Below the pieces are notes generated by a model that was given only the letters and a program-made list of their open reading frames with translations, was not told the origin of the DNA and ran no database searches. From Aaosphaeria pasadenensis (Eukaryota; Ascomycota; Dothideomycetes; Pleosporales), in NCBI GenBank assembly GCA_022813625.1, contig JAKLMB010000002.1:1860001-1924000 (forward strand): 64,000 nt of DNA. Reading direction: 5' to 3'. Positions 32,493 to 45,393 of the stretch are shown one piece after another (within the stretch, counting starts at the first letter, position 1; the number at the start of each line of letters is the position of its first letter). Both the position numbers and the translations under genes were made by a program.

Positions 32493-34154
32493 CTAGGAGC
32501 TCTTGAATACCATGGATAGCGGGTTTCTTCTCCGCTTACTCTGGTTCAGCCCTTCCTGATCCCATGGTAAAGGATTGTTCTTCCGAATGTGGCTTCCGAG
32601 ACCCAGGCGCTCGCGCGGCGATTGATACCACGATGCCGACATTTCCGAGGGTGTGGTCGAATCTACGGACGCTGCTATGGAGTTGGTATCGCTATCCGCG
32701 ATGGAGGGTCTCGGAAACGAGGCGTCGGCAGCATCTACGACTGTGTTGATGGACTCGGCCGTGGAGGCTATAGAGGCCTCGTAGAGAGTTGGCAATCGGG
32801 TCACCCCGGATCTCGGCGTTGTCGTGGAAGGTGTCGAGACATGATATGTCGGCGGCGTGGCGAGCTGGGTCGAGAGCGGACGGCTGAAGTTCAATGTTGT
32901 CCGAGGCGTGCTGTCGGAGGCGAGTAGAGACGCATTTTTGATCATTGTTGACGAATCTTCGAAGAGGAAATCGTGGGTGCCAAAGTCGTACGCGTCGACG
33001 TGTTCATCGTCACTGTTGCGTTCTTCCCCTGTTGTTTTGCTAGCCGGTCCCTCTCCTTCTCCACTCTTAGAAACGGGCAAACGATAAGCAGCCTCTGCGG
33101 CCACGTAATCTTCCAAGGTTCTTCTATCAAGAACCTCGGTATGGAGGGAGGGAAGATTTCGTGGTGCAGGAGGTGCTGTAAAAATTGCGGTGCTCGAGTC
33201 GTCAACACGACGGGTATTGTAGGACGACTCAGGAAGTATCGAAGGGCTGGGCAATTCGTTTATAGGAGAGGAATCAGATAGTGCGCCAGAAGCATTAGGA
33301 TTATCAGGAAAGAAATATGTCATTTCGGGAAGTGGCGCAGCCGACTTATCCAGATGTGCAAAGGAAGGCCCCGAGTCTCTTCGTTCCCTTGGAATCGGTA
33401 GCTCCGACATAGAGCTTGCGGAAGACACGACGGAGTTAGGAGGATTAGGACTTCCATCCGATCCGAGCGAGAAGAGAGAGGAGTTGGGAGCGCTGGAGAT
33501 CCTGGAGGTGGCCTGCGACGCCGTGCTATATCTCTTCTCTTTGGACTTGACTTTCTCTGGAACACCATCCCATTTCGAATTCACCTTGGGAACATTGGCG
33601 GGAAGCTTTTGGAAAGAAACACCAGACATAGTGGTCGGACTGGCTTGACCGCCTTTCTCTGCAGCGAGCTTGCGCTGCTGGACGGCGAATTGCTCCAGGG
33701 CCGTCTGGGAGGGCTCCTTGAGGGTCAGGAAACCCATCACAGCATTGGTCTTTTTCTTCTTCGGCTTCTTTGGGTCCGTAGAGTTCCCGGATTCCCGGGA
33801 ACTGGAGGATGCGGAAGCATTTGAGGAAGCCAGACTGGATGGCGCAACGCTGCGTGATTCAAAAGATTGGCGTAATGGGGATGCGATTGCGGACCCGGAC
33901 AGGTCGCGGGTGGCGGAGATTTCCAATGACGAGATGCGGGTCGCGGTCGTTGTGAAATCGGTACTGGTAGTGGTGGTTGTTTTCGTCGTCGTCGTAGAAG
34001 TCGTGCTACGAAGGGTATTGATAGTGTCGGTGGAAATGTTGGAAATGTTTGAGGCATCGGCAGCAGCAGTGGGAAGAGGTATGCGATACGCTAGCTTTGG
34101 TATCCGGACGTGAGGGGCAGCATGCGACCGGGCCTTGAGATCAGCGGGTGCCAT
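32493..34154 (-). CDS. Ser/Thr-rich conserved fungal protein of unknown function
   Basis: Single exon, 553 aa, ATG at 34154. Low-complexity Ser/Thr runs (Thr-rich at about residues 49-72). A candidate core is DPKKPKKKKTNAVMGFLTL followed by KEPSQTALEQFAVQQRK at about 126-165: a Lys patch followed by an amphipathic helix. Short motifs later include MTYFFPDNP, LEDYVAAEAAYRLP and a C-terminal block SASWYQSPRERLGLGSHIRK ending in basic SKRRRNPLSMVFKSS. No catalytic or membrane signature. Composition suggests a disordered regulatory or scaffold protein; the motif blocks are the only parts likely to be conserved. Start and stop are unambiguous and no intron is needed. Confidence 0.8.
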   Translation of the reverse strand: MAPADLKARSHAAPHVRIPKLAYRIPLPTAAADASNISNISTDTINTLRSTTSTTTTKTTTTTSTDFTTTATRISSLEISATRDLSGSAIASPLRQSFESRSVAPSSLASSNASASSSSRESGNSTDPKKPKKKKTNAVMGFLTLKEPSQTALEQFAVQQRKLAAEKGGQASPTTMSGVSFQKLPANVPKVNSKWDGVPEKVKSKEKRYSTASQATSRISSAPNSSLFSLGSDGSPNPPNSVVSSASSMSELPIPRERRDSGPSFAHLDKSAAPLPEMTYFFPDNPNASGALSDSSPINELPSPSILPESSYNTRRVDDSSTAIFTAPPAPRNLPSLHTEVLDRRTLEDYVAAEAAYRLPVSKSGEGEGPASKTTGEERNSDDEHVDAYDFGTHDFLFEDSSTMIKNASLLASDSTPRTTLNFSRPLSTQLATPPTYHVSTPSTTTPRSGVTRLPTLYEASIASTAESINTVVDAADASFPRPSIADSDTNSIAASVDSTTPSEMSASWYQSPRERLGLGSHIRKNNPLPWDQEGLNQSKRRRNPLSMVFKSS

Positions 34155-36453
34155 GACTAGCAGTGCCAGTCAATTGTACAGCAGTCCACAGCAGTCTGGC
34201 AGTCTTTGGCAGGACGACACGAAACGGTTGGCGATCTATGGCCGATCTATGCCCCGTTGTGGTAAAGAGCGTGGCTGCTACGAGTAGCGTAACGACGTCA
34301 AAGAGGCCGAAGACAGCGAAAAGCCCGCGCACCGTTTGCCAATTGTCGTTGTGGTTATCGTCCTATTATGCAGTGTCAAGTGTTTGGATGAGTTGAATGG
34401 ATGTTGGAAGAAAAGAAGGAGCGATTGCTTTACGAGGTTTTGGCTTTGAGTTTGACTACCTGTGTAGTTACTGGTTGGGAGACACAGTTAAGTACAAGGC
34501 ATTACGGAGTACTATGGGGCAGTTTAGTAGTCCATTGTTATTTCCAACGCAGGGCAGGGCAGGCTTCGTTTTCTCTTTCATCTCATTTCAACTAGGCAAG
34601 GCACCGTACAATACCACTTGCGAGTTATGGGCAAAAAGCAACGCGCATCGTCCATCGGCGGCTTTTCCTTGACGATGGGGGGAGATGGTGGTGGAGGCGA
34701 GGCCTCCCGCCCTGATGGGCTCCGGAGGGCGACATTGGATGGCATTGGATAGCATTATAGTTGTGGCTTCGGCTGCGAGAGTTGGATTTTTCTTTTTAGC
34801 TTTCATTACGCTGCTAGACAGGTAACTGCTCCGTACACAGTACATGGGATGGGATTCAGCAGGCACCACGCACCATGTGTAACCAATAATTCGTCGTGTG
34901 TAGACACGATGGCTGCCACGGTGGTGAATTCTGTGGACTATGAAATGGAAGAGCAGCGAATGATGAACGCGCATTCTTGAAAGAGAGATTGCACATGGCG
35001 AAAGTACTCGTAAACTACCTGTTACCACGTGCCGTCCGTCTGTTGAGGAGTGTGTTGAGGAGTATGTACCCCATAGTTACTTGTATTATCGAGGTGTTGA
35101 GTAGCCTTTCTGCTTTCTCCCTGCTCCGAGGTCCAGCTTCCTAGTCGTGTCTAGCCTCCGACGCCGTGGCTACCTGAACATGTAGACAAGTGAACAAGTG
35201 AACAAGTGAACAAGTGGTTACGGAGGAGATACTCGTTCTTACAGATCACTTGACGAGAGCGAGAAGAATGAAATAATTGTGCGACATGACCGTTTGTCTA
35301 GATTTTGCCAGCTGGAGAGATGTTTATTGCAACATCCATCCGAGCAGGGATACTTACAAGTCTGTACCTAGGTACAGATCGATCCATGACATGGCACGGC
35401 ATGGCACGGCAAAAAGAAACCAGCACAAGGAAATAGAAGAAATGAGTGGGGGTAGATATACTCATACCATTTCGATTGCTGCCACTGTGTACCGAGTATT
35501 CTAAGATACCTAGGTACATATGTACTCGTATATAAAAATATGTAAGTAAGCATAGAGTACCAACATACATTCAGTAGGTATACTTGGTGTCGCTGCTTGC
35601 AACTACCTTCTGAACTTGATGTAATGTATTTTCGTATTGATTATGTTTGATGAGGACGACATGAGTAAGAATGGATCGATTTGTATATATATATACGCAA
35701 ATGGTGGATAGAATTCCTCAGTTCAAGTGATGATGTTATGGAAGTGGTTGTTGATACTGCTGACTAACCAACTGATCATGTTTTCTCTATTATTCGTCAG
35801 TATTGTGATAATTACGCGTACACACTGTACTGTGTAGACACTACACTTTGACTGTGTACGGACTGTCGGTAACTTGTCTTGTAACCAGGAACTAACTTGA
35901 TAGCGTGTGAAATTCCCATCTTCTTCCAACCGTCAGTCGGTGTTGGTTCTACGCGTTTCTCCCGCTTCCACGCCTGTACACACTCTGTTAGTCTATCAGT
36001 CTGGACTGTCCACCAGAGCCTCTCTCTCTTGTGTATACTTTTTTCACCTTACCTTACACACTCTCACTCCCTCATTTTCTCTTATCCGCACAATCGCCCC
36101 TCACCCAACCCCACCTACCCACTATCCTATCCAACTGTGCCCTATCCACCAAACATTACCTCCACTTCACCTCGCGTCACTATCCAGTCCACTCTACTCT
36201 ACACCCTCACCGCTTCTCGATAGAAACGTGTAGCCCATTCCGAGCATACCATACCCTTCCCTCCCTACAACTCGACTGTGGCCGCCGGCGGCTCAGGTTT
36301 CACTCCCGAGAAAAGTCTCGACCACCACGCTGCGCTTGTCCGCCCCCGCCCGCGAACCAGCGACCAGCGACCAGCGACCAGTGTAGCTTCCCTCCCTCAT
36401 ACTCCGCCCGTCCATCGGATTAAGGATTCTGCATTGTCCTGCACGCCCCCAAG
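34155..36453. promoter_or_regulatory. 2.3 kb divergent spacer
   Basis: Between two divergent genes of unknown function. It holds an 8-bp tandem repeat at 35187-35216, a tandem ATGGCACGGC pair at 35391-35410, TACGGAGTA at 34503, two perfect TACCTAGGTA palindromes at 35365 and 35507, a TA dinucleotide run near 35684-35695, and a long C/T-rich leader (about 35990-36270) before the right-hand gene. No supported ORF. Confidence 0.55.
35187..35216. repeat. 8-bp AAGTGAAC tandem repeat
   Basis: Three to four head-to-tail copies of AAGTGAAC. Confidence 0.85.
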
Positions 36454-37380
36454 ATGCCCGCCCTGACCATCCCATCACCAACAAACACTCCTCCCGCCGC
36501 GACACTCCCAGACCACTTGTCTCAGCGTACAGACAAGAGCGATGTCTCCCAATCACATTCTTTCTCCCAGTCGCAATCACAATCACAATCCCAATCACAG
36601 TCGCAATCGCAATCCCAATCCCCACTGCGCTCGCAATCCCCAGACCGACCACCGATATCGCCGCTGACACCTACCACTTCCGCTTCTCAGCTACACATCC
36701 CCGAACCTCCTGTCTCACCCGCGCATACCCTCCCACCACCACTCACGGCTACCTTCAGGGAACAACCACCTTCGGTCCCTATATCTGAGAGCGAGAATCC
36801 AGATGCCATAGCTTTGCGCTCGGCCATATCTCTCCTCCAATTACAACGGGAGAAGAGCAAGCGTGACCTCAAGGCCCTCGAAGACCTCAAGTCCGCCGCC
36901 GTATCTGATCCAACAGCTTTCGTGAAGTCGCTGCATGAGCAACGTTCGCGTCCTTCCCCATTCGGCACCGACCCTCTTGGGCCCACCTTAGCCGATACTG
37001 CTGGCCTGGTGTCTGAGGAAAGGACTGGCAATGGACAGCCGCAGAAGAATGGAGGGAACCACAAGTCTCATGCAACAGTAGAGGCAGATTCCGATGGGGA
37101 GGAGGGCCAGGCCACACAATTTCCCGCAATCCCCACACCCCAGAATGTCATTAGGTGTCCGCCCGTGAATTGGGCAAAGTATCACGTCGTAGCAGAACCA
37201 CTGGACAAGATGCACGAGGAGCAGAAGCGGTGGCCTGGGTCCGCCGAGCCCCCTCGGACAGGTACAGGCCGACGAGCTCCTCCACATGCAGTAGCAGCTC
37301 CCTATTCACCCTACACGGACGGAGTAAACAATGGCTCGCGGACACAAGCCTCTCGAGAGTTCAAGAAGTCGCCGTCGTGA
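36454..37380 (+). CDS. Ser-Gln-repeat conserved fungal protein of unknown function
   Basis: Single exon, 308 aa, ATG at 36454 in AAGATGCCC context. Residues about 33-57 are a Ser-Gln dipeptide repeat encoded by imperfect CAATCA/CAGTCG hexamers, then a Pro/Ser-rich segment. Two blocks look like folded, conserved parts: PDAIALRSAISLLQLQREKS with KRDLKALEDLKSAA, predicted coiled coil, at about 115-155; and PTPQNVIRCPPVNWAKYHVV with EPLDKMHEEQ at about 236-266. The tail is basic and disordered. I recall the PQNV-RCPP-NWAKYH block from unnamed ascomycete proteins but know no function. The SQ repeat could be a PIKK-kinase target cluster or simply slippage; nothing in the sequence decides. Confidence 0.78.
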   Translation: MPALTIPSPTNTPPAATLPDHLSQRTDKSDVSQSHSFSQSQSQSQSQSQSQSQSQSPLRSQSPDRPPISPLTPTTSASQLHIPEPPVSPAHTLPPPLTATFREQPPSVPISESENPDAIALRSAISLLQLQREKSKRDLKALEDLKSAAVSDPTAFVKSLHEQRSRPSPFGTDPLGPTLADTAGLVSEERTGNGQPQKNGGNHKSHATVEADSDGEEGQATQFPAIPTPQNVIRCPPVNWAKYHVVAEPLDKMHEEQKRWPGSAEPPRTGTGRRAPPHAVAAPYSPYTDGVNNGSRTQASREFKKSPS

Positions 37381-38695
37381 AGACTGGCTCCACAGCCCCC
37401 ATGATTCTCTACTCTTCCTTGCGCAAGGACCACCTCTCTGCATTGCATTGGAATAGCTCGAGGGGCACAGGTTGCTCCTCCTCTTAACGACCGTTATGTG
37501 GGCGACGGATGATTATGATAGCACCGGCATCTAAGGTAGATAGAAATAGCATAATACCACTCCAATTAGACGTCTCTGCTAGTATCCGTATCACAGGAAC
37601 GCCTTGCCTGTCCACGTCTAAGAGGGATTGTGCATTGCGGTTTCCGTTTTCCTGCGGTCATTGTCCTGCAGAAACTTTGCTCGCGGCACAGGATCAAAGC
37701 CACCACGGTCCTGCTATGCAGTCCGGGGTAACTAATAAGATGGATTCAATGTTTACTCCGTATCATACCCAGCATAGCAACAAGTCAAGCCGGGACCCAA
37801 TCAAAACGAAACATTTCCATTCTGCAGAAGAATAATAGTATGAAAGAAGAAGGAAATCAGCTAATACATTATAGTTAGATTTCCCACCGATGTTACCTCG
37901 CAGTATAATTTCCTACTGTGGTTAGTATGCAATAGCCAGTACTCCATAGTCAGGACGAAGTAGTTCCGATGATTGATCCAGCCGCAATCTTGCTGTGGCT
38001 TGGACGGCGTGGACAGGTATGTATATCTTGTTGCGTGTCAAGCGAGGTTGAGGCGAGTGCAAGGCTATGAACCCTGTGGTCGTCCCTCTCTCCATCTACA
38101 TGTTACGAGGTGCGAAGGTAACAGGTACGTGGGTAACTTGTTTGGTGATGGTTGTGGTGGGACCCTTGCATATGACGTCCCTACGCCGCGCCTCGCCTCT
38201 CATCCATGGCCCCAGCCCTCCACAAATCGTATGGCTCCCATCACACGTCACACATTCTTGACTCTGTGACTCTCCGCTTGACCATCCAACGACAAGGGTC
38301 TCTTTAATACTACGATGCAAGATAGAGGCGAAGATCGACGACAATGCCTTCGCTCGTACCCTGTTTTGCGGCTTTACCATTTAGCAGGTTGGCGTGGTTG
38401 CTAAACTTGGTTCGCCCCCAAGTCTCACTATTCAGGGAGTGACGTTAATGGAAGGAATTCCAGATCCTCGCCTCGCACCACTGGATCATATAAACTCACA
38501 GCCAGTCAGTCACGATGTATCCCATCTTGCATCTTCTTTGTCATAGTCTTGTGTGAGACACATCAACAAAACACCCTGTATTTCTTCTTGTCACAATCGT
38601 TCAGCGTGTTTAAAACAGTCACTCCGAGAACATCAACTCGCCCAACCACTATCATACAGCTTCTTTATTCACTGACGAGTTGAACAACCACCACC
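37381..38695. other. Spacer with the SUR7-like gene promoter
   Basis: 1.3 kb between two rightward genes; includes TACTCCGTA at 37754 and a TATA-like site (separate entry) about 200 bp before the next ATG. Nothing coding was seen. Confidence 0.5.
38487..38494 (+). promoter_or_regulatory. TATA-like box of the SUR7-like gene
   Basis: CATATAAA, 202 bp upstream of the ATG, followed by a pyrimidine-containing leader. The position is plausible for a fungal core promoter with a long 5' UTR. Confidence 0.35.
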
Positions 38696-39586
38696 ATGAG
38701 GCCCCTAGCTATTATCCCGATGGTATGCTGCATAGCGGCAGTCGCACTCGCTTTCATGTGCCTCTTTGCAGGCCACAAGAAATCTTTTATGGAGGAATAC
38801 CATATAATCACGCTGAACACCTCTCGCATCGGCTACAACCTCCTTAACACCACTTCGGAAGAGAGCGCCAATCCCCTGGAGGATCTTTTGAAAGACATCA
38901 AGGACAAGTTCAAAGATGAGATCAACCAATTCGCCGGCGACATGGCCGAGCGACTTGGCATTGAGGACTTCTACAGCCTCCACCTCCTCAACTTCTGCTC
39001 TGGCGACTACGTCCCGGGACCCATGGCCAACGAGACCGTGAAGCAAGACGACATCACGAAGGACGTCACGGATTGCAGCAAGGCCAAGGCAATGTTCACC
39101 TGGAACCCCACAGAGACCCTCGAGCGACGCCTCAACGAGACCGGCCTGGGGGTCACGCTCGAGGACCTGGGCTGGCCAGACGAGATCCAGGACGGCATCA
39201 ACACGCTACAGACCGTCCAGAAGGCGGCCTTCATCCTGTACTGTCTGTCTATCGCCTTCATCTTCATCACCCTCATCGCCGCCTTCCCAGGCTTCTACGC
39301 CTCGGGACGCCTCCTCCCGGCCCTAAACATCCTGCTCTCCACGCTCTCCTTCATCACCATCGGCCTGTCCAGCGCGCTCATTACCGCCCTCATCGTCAAG
39401 GGCTCCGAGGTCATCAACAAAAACGGCAAAGACATCGGCATCGAGGCCCATCTCGGCGGCAAGTTCATGACCATCACGTGGGCCTCTACCGCCGCCATGT
39501 TCATCGCCACGTTCGTATGGTGTGTCGAGATTTGCTTCGGCGAGCGGGTACATCGTCGCCAATCGTATGTGACTAAGGAGGGTTAA
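38696..39586 (+). CDS. SUR7/PalI family four-span plasma-membrane protein
   Basis: Single exon, 296 aa. Topology typical of the SUR7/PalI(Rim9) family: first transmembrane helix at residues 6-25, a large extracellular loop, then three helices at about 177-199, 207-234 and 257-280 with a short basic cytosolic tail. The loop carries the FCSGDY motif (100-105) and a second Cys at 127, matching the family's conserved loop cysteines, plus NTS, NTT, NET sequons. Sur7-type proteins mark eisosomes/MCC domains and affect cell-wall and endocytic organisation; PalI members act in ambient-pH signalling. The length and short tail favour a Sur7-like rather than a PalI-like member (inference). ATG context is ACCACCATG. 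Convergent with SDH1. Confidence 0.88.
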   Translation: MRPLAIIPMVCCIAAVALAFMCLFAGHKKSFMEEYHIITLNTSRIGYNLLNTTSEESANPLEDLLKDIKDKFKDEINQFAGDMAERLGIEDFYSLHLLNFCSGDYVPGPMANETVKQDDITKDVTDCSKAKAMFTWNPTETLERRLNETGLGVTLEDLGWPDEIQDGINTLQTVQKAAFILYCLSIAFIFITLIAAFPGFYASGRLLPALNILLSTLSFITIGLSSALITALIVKGSEVINKNGKDIGIEAHLGGKFMTITWASTAAMFIATFVWCVEICFGERVHRRQSYVTKEG

Positions 39587-40449
39587 ACGTCACGTCCGTC
39601 TCCATGGAAAGAAAGAGCTGCGTGGATTGGCAATCAACGTCTTCCCCAAATTGACAAATCGTTCCGCATCAACTCGCCAGATGGATTTCCCCCAGTTTAG
39701 ATATTCAGAATGACCACCTACCGATCTACCAATCTATCATGACCCCTTCCTTTTTTTCCTTCTTCCTTCTATATTTCTCTTTCTCTATCTCTATTCATCT
39801 CTCACGACCAGACAGGAGGAGGAACGCGGGAAACAAACACAACTCAGAAACCACGAAATTGGCCTCATTCTCCTTTTCTCTCCTTTCCGCTATCTCTCTC
39901 ACTCTCTCCCTTTTTTGCCTCGATTTGATAGGAATGAAATGCACCGTTTAGCGATCATATACCCCCCTCTGCCCTCCTCTTCACGAATCATCATCATCAT
40001 CGTCATCATCATCACACAGACAATCCCGCCTTTTCCAATATAGATCACAGAAAAACCAGAAAAGCAAAACAAAAAAACAACAAATGGATAGATAGAAATA
40101 ATTGAATAACGAGCTAAAATGTATCGAAGTATGAAATCGATCGTCTTTTGAGATTGTAGTGCATTTGCTGTGTTGTCTATGCTCGCTATGATATGAGTGC
40201 GTGTTTTTAGATTATTTTGGTAGATTAGCTCAAGCGTATTTAATATAAATTAAAGCGTGAATTTGTAGTAGTGATTCGGCTCACAGCAATATGAATCAAT
40301 GTGTGAATTTGTAGTGGGTAATTCGGTAGTTTATTTTGAATTGATATAAAAATCATTTACGCAACAGACCAGGTTTCTTCCTGGTACTTGTACCATGCAA
40401 CTGCACCGAATTTACATAGAATACATGATGAAACTCCTTGATCCATAGC
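39587..40449. other. Convergent spacer SUR7-like / SDH1
   Basis: 0.86 kb with T/C-rich and later AT-rich DNA and both 3' UTRs. It contains the second copy of the degenerate 53-bp tandem repeat (separate entry) and a CAT trinucleotide run near 39989-40013. Confidence 0.6.
40221..40340 (-). repeat. Degenerate 53-bp tandem repeat, locus 2
   Basis: Read on the minus strand, GCTGTGAGCCGAAT starts at 40287, and the next unit, AAATACGCTTGAGCT, starts about 52 bp further on (one-base deletion). A third, weaker unit precedes them; GTGAATTTGTAGT appears twice on the plus strand at about 40257 and 40302. The best unit matches unit 2 at 14593-14645 along nearly its whole length. Orientation is opposite to locus 1. 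Confidence 0.7.
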
Positions 40450-42724
40450 CTAGTATGTTCGCTTGAAAGGTGGAACTGCCTTGCACTCGTTCTCGTCCAA
40501 GGTGGTGCTAGTGACGGCCCTGTAGCCCAGCTTGACCTTGCCATGTGGCTCCTTCTGCCACGAAAGAGTGTGCTTCATCCAGTTCTCGTCATCTCTGTCG
40601 GGGTAGTCCTCGCGTGCGTGTGCGCCTCTTGATTCCTTCCTGTTTGCGGCAGACTCTGCGGTCTGCACGGCACAGGTCAACAGGTTCCTAAGCTCGAATG
40701 TCTCGACGAGGTCAGAGTTCCAGATCATGCTGCGATCCTTGGTTCCAACGTCGGCAAAAGTAGCATCGACCTCACGGATCTTGCGAACACCCTCGTCAAG
40801 CGATTCTTGAGTACGGAAAACGGAGACATCAGTCTGCATGACCTTCTGCATGTTGAGGCGGATCTCGGAGGTCGACTTGGGCCCATCTGCAGTTCGGATC
40901 TTGTCGATGACGGATATGGACTCGGCACCTGCATCTGCGGAAACGGGATCGGCAGTTTGGCCGGGCGAGAAGTTGTCACGGATGGTGTGGGAGACAGCAC
41001 GGCCGAAGACGATAAGGTCCAGAAGGGAGTTTGCACCCAAACGGTTGGCGCCGTGCACAGAGACACAGGCAGCTTCACCGCAGGCAAAGAGACCGGGAAC
41101 AACCTTGTCCTTGCCCTGCTCGTCAACAGTGAGCACTTCACCAGTGTACTTGGTAGGGATACCACCCATGTTGTAATGGACGGTAGGCAGCACAGGAATA
41201 GGCTGCTTGGTGACGTCGACACCGGAGAAAATGGCGGCAGTTTCGGAAATACCAGGAAGACGGTCGTGGAGAATCTCGGCGGGAAGATGGCTGAGCTGGA
41301 GATAGATGTGGTCCTTCTCTGGTCCTACACCACGGCCCTCGCGGATTTCCAAAGTCATTGATCGCGAAACGACGTCTCGGGAAGCCAAATCCTTAGCGGT
41401 AGGAGCATAACGTTCCATGAATCGTTCACCTTCGCTGTTCAAAAGGTAGCCACCCTCACCACGCGATCCCTCGGTAATCAAACATCCTGCACCGTAGATA
41501 CCAGTGGGGTGGAACTGCACGAACTCGAGATCCTGGTTGGGAAGGCCAGCACGTGCCACCATAGCCATACCGTCACCCGTGCAAGTATGAGCTGAAGTAC
41601 AGCTGAAATAGGCACGGCCATAGCCACCGGTAGCTAGAACTGTGTTCTTGGCAATGAATCTGTGGATCGTACCGTCCTCTTGGTTGTATGCTACAACACC
41701 CTTGCAAACACCATCCTCCATGATCAAGTCCGTCGCGAAGAATTCGATGAAGTACTTGGTGTTGTGTCGGAGGGATTGTCCATAGAGCGTGTGAAGGAGG
41801 GCGTGACCAGTTCGATCGGCGGCGGCGCAGCACCTGTAGGCCTGTCCTCCTTTTCCATATTTTTGTGACTGTCCACCAAAAGCACGTTGATAGCTGTGAG
41901 TGGGGTAAGCATAGTGACAGAATATTTTGAAAGTGTTACATACATCTTGCCTTCATCCGTTCGAGAGAATGGGCAGCCGTAGTTCTCGAGCTCAATGACG
42001 GATTGGGGTGCTTCACGGGTCATGTAATGGATTGCATCTTGGTCTCCAAGCCAATCTGAACCTTTCACCGTGTCGTACATGTGCCATCTCCAATCATCTT
42101 CGTGCATGCTGATTTGATGGTCAGCTAAGAGATTCCAGCGCAAGTGGTCGCTTCTGGTGTCGGAACATACTTTCCTAGGGCAGCATTGATACCTCCCTGT
42201 GCGGCAACCGTATGCGATCGAGTCGGGAAGAGCTTCGATATGCATGCAGTATTGAAACCCGCCTCGGCGAGACCGAATGCTGCTCGAAGTCCGGCTCCAC
42301 CAGCACCAACAACGACCGCATCATACTCATGGTCAATGACTGGGTATTTGCGAGAAATGAAGCCGGATGCTTCTTTGGCTTTGAGGTGTTCAGTCGCAAA
42401 GATGCGGGCGGCAGGTCGTGTCGAGGAAAAGGTTCGGACGTTAGCACTCGCGCGGAGGCTCTTGGAAAGCTTGTGGAATGCGTGTCAGCCATTGAGTACA
42501 TCAAAACGGTAGATTCGGATCTGGATAGTTCTATGACAATTTTGGCGAGCAGCAATAGAGCTTCATGCGAGATTTCTCAGGCACAACAATGCCATAATAG
42601 ACATCACACGGGCTCTGAAGCGGAGAAGGCGGCATAAATGGCGCAGCGCAGTTGGCTCTCTGAGGCATTGGAAGGGACGTACCTGGGTCGCAAGCTGCGA
42701 ACGACGCATCCTGAGACAGCTCAT
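40450..42724 (-). CDS. sdh1: Succinate dehydrogenase flavoprotein subunit, mitochondrial
   Basis: Catalytic subunit of respiratory complex II and the TCA cycle: succinate to fumarate with covalently bound FAD. Exons: 42683-42724 (14 codons), 42171-42469, 41944-42108 and 40450-41893; predicted 649 aa, the usual size. The N-terminus is an Arg/Ser-rich presequence ([14 protein letters not shown] plus [16 protein letters not shown]). FAD-binding GAGGAG is at 69-74, and the flavinylated His is His100 in [10 protein letters not shown]. Substrate-site segments are [44 protein letters not shown] and [12 protein letters not shown]. The C-terminus ends PPFKRTY. The first intron is long for this locus (213 bp), with a CTGAC branch site before the CACAAG acceptor. 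All four exons are required and in phase. Confidence 0.96.
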
Positions 42725-43497
42725 GATGGCTGCGGCCAGAGGAGTGGAGAGTTTGAGGGTAGGATGGTGGGCTAAAAGGTGTCCTGGTGTGAGGCTTTCG
42801 ATTTCACGTTGATTACGAACTTGGTTCGGTTGCAGCTGATTGGACGACGGAACCTCGGCCGCACTGGAGAAGCGGAATGCCATCGCACCCGACTTTTCCC
42901 ATTAATTCATGTGGTCATCCTCGTGCGGCGAGTCCTCACATGCAATTATGGAAAATACATAACATTCATGAACATTTCATCAACAATAAACAATTCTATC
43001 CGGATGATGTCTTGTGTAACTGGTCTATTCTCGACGCAAGACAATTTCTTACCATCGTCATTTTCTACTCAGAGAGGCACCGTACCCTATGCAGGGAGAA
43101 CACGCAGCACTCTACCACTGGCAATGTATTCGTCATAGACTTGCTTTTCCGGGAGTCCAGCCCTACTTGGCTAATTAAGTATTTAAAAGTCAGCCTACGT
43201 AGGTAGTTAAAATGGTAACGAGGCAAAACAGAAGATCACGGGATCCACACAGAAAATACGGGCGCAGTCGGCTGGCCCTACCCTGAATTTCTGTTCTCGT
43301 TAGACTAGTTAGAACTTAGAGCGAAGACAGCCACCATGCACAGACACAGGGAGAAATCAACGTATTTTTGATACACATCATGAAGTGGGAATCATTGATA
43401 TTTTTTTCATTGGTCACTCATTCGTGAGAAGGAAGTAACCCAAGCCGTTCGCCTAAAAGCCCATGAAGAAAGTATGCCGTAGATCATCAACAGTAAC
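42725..43497. other. Spacer: SDH1 promoter and RPL3 3' region
   Basis: 773 bp between two leftward genes. No supported ORF; AT-rich in the middle. No recognisable TATA box or binding site. Confidence 0.5.
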
Positions 43498-45393
<1,896 letters not shown>

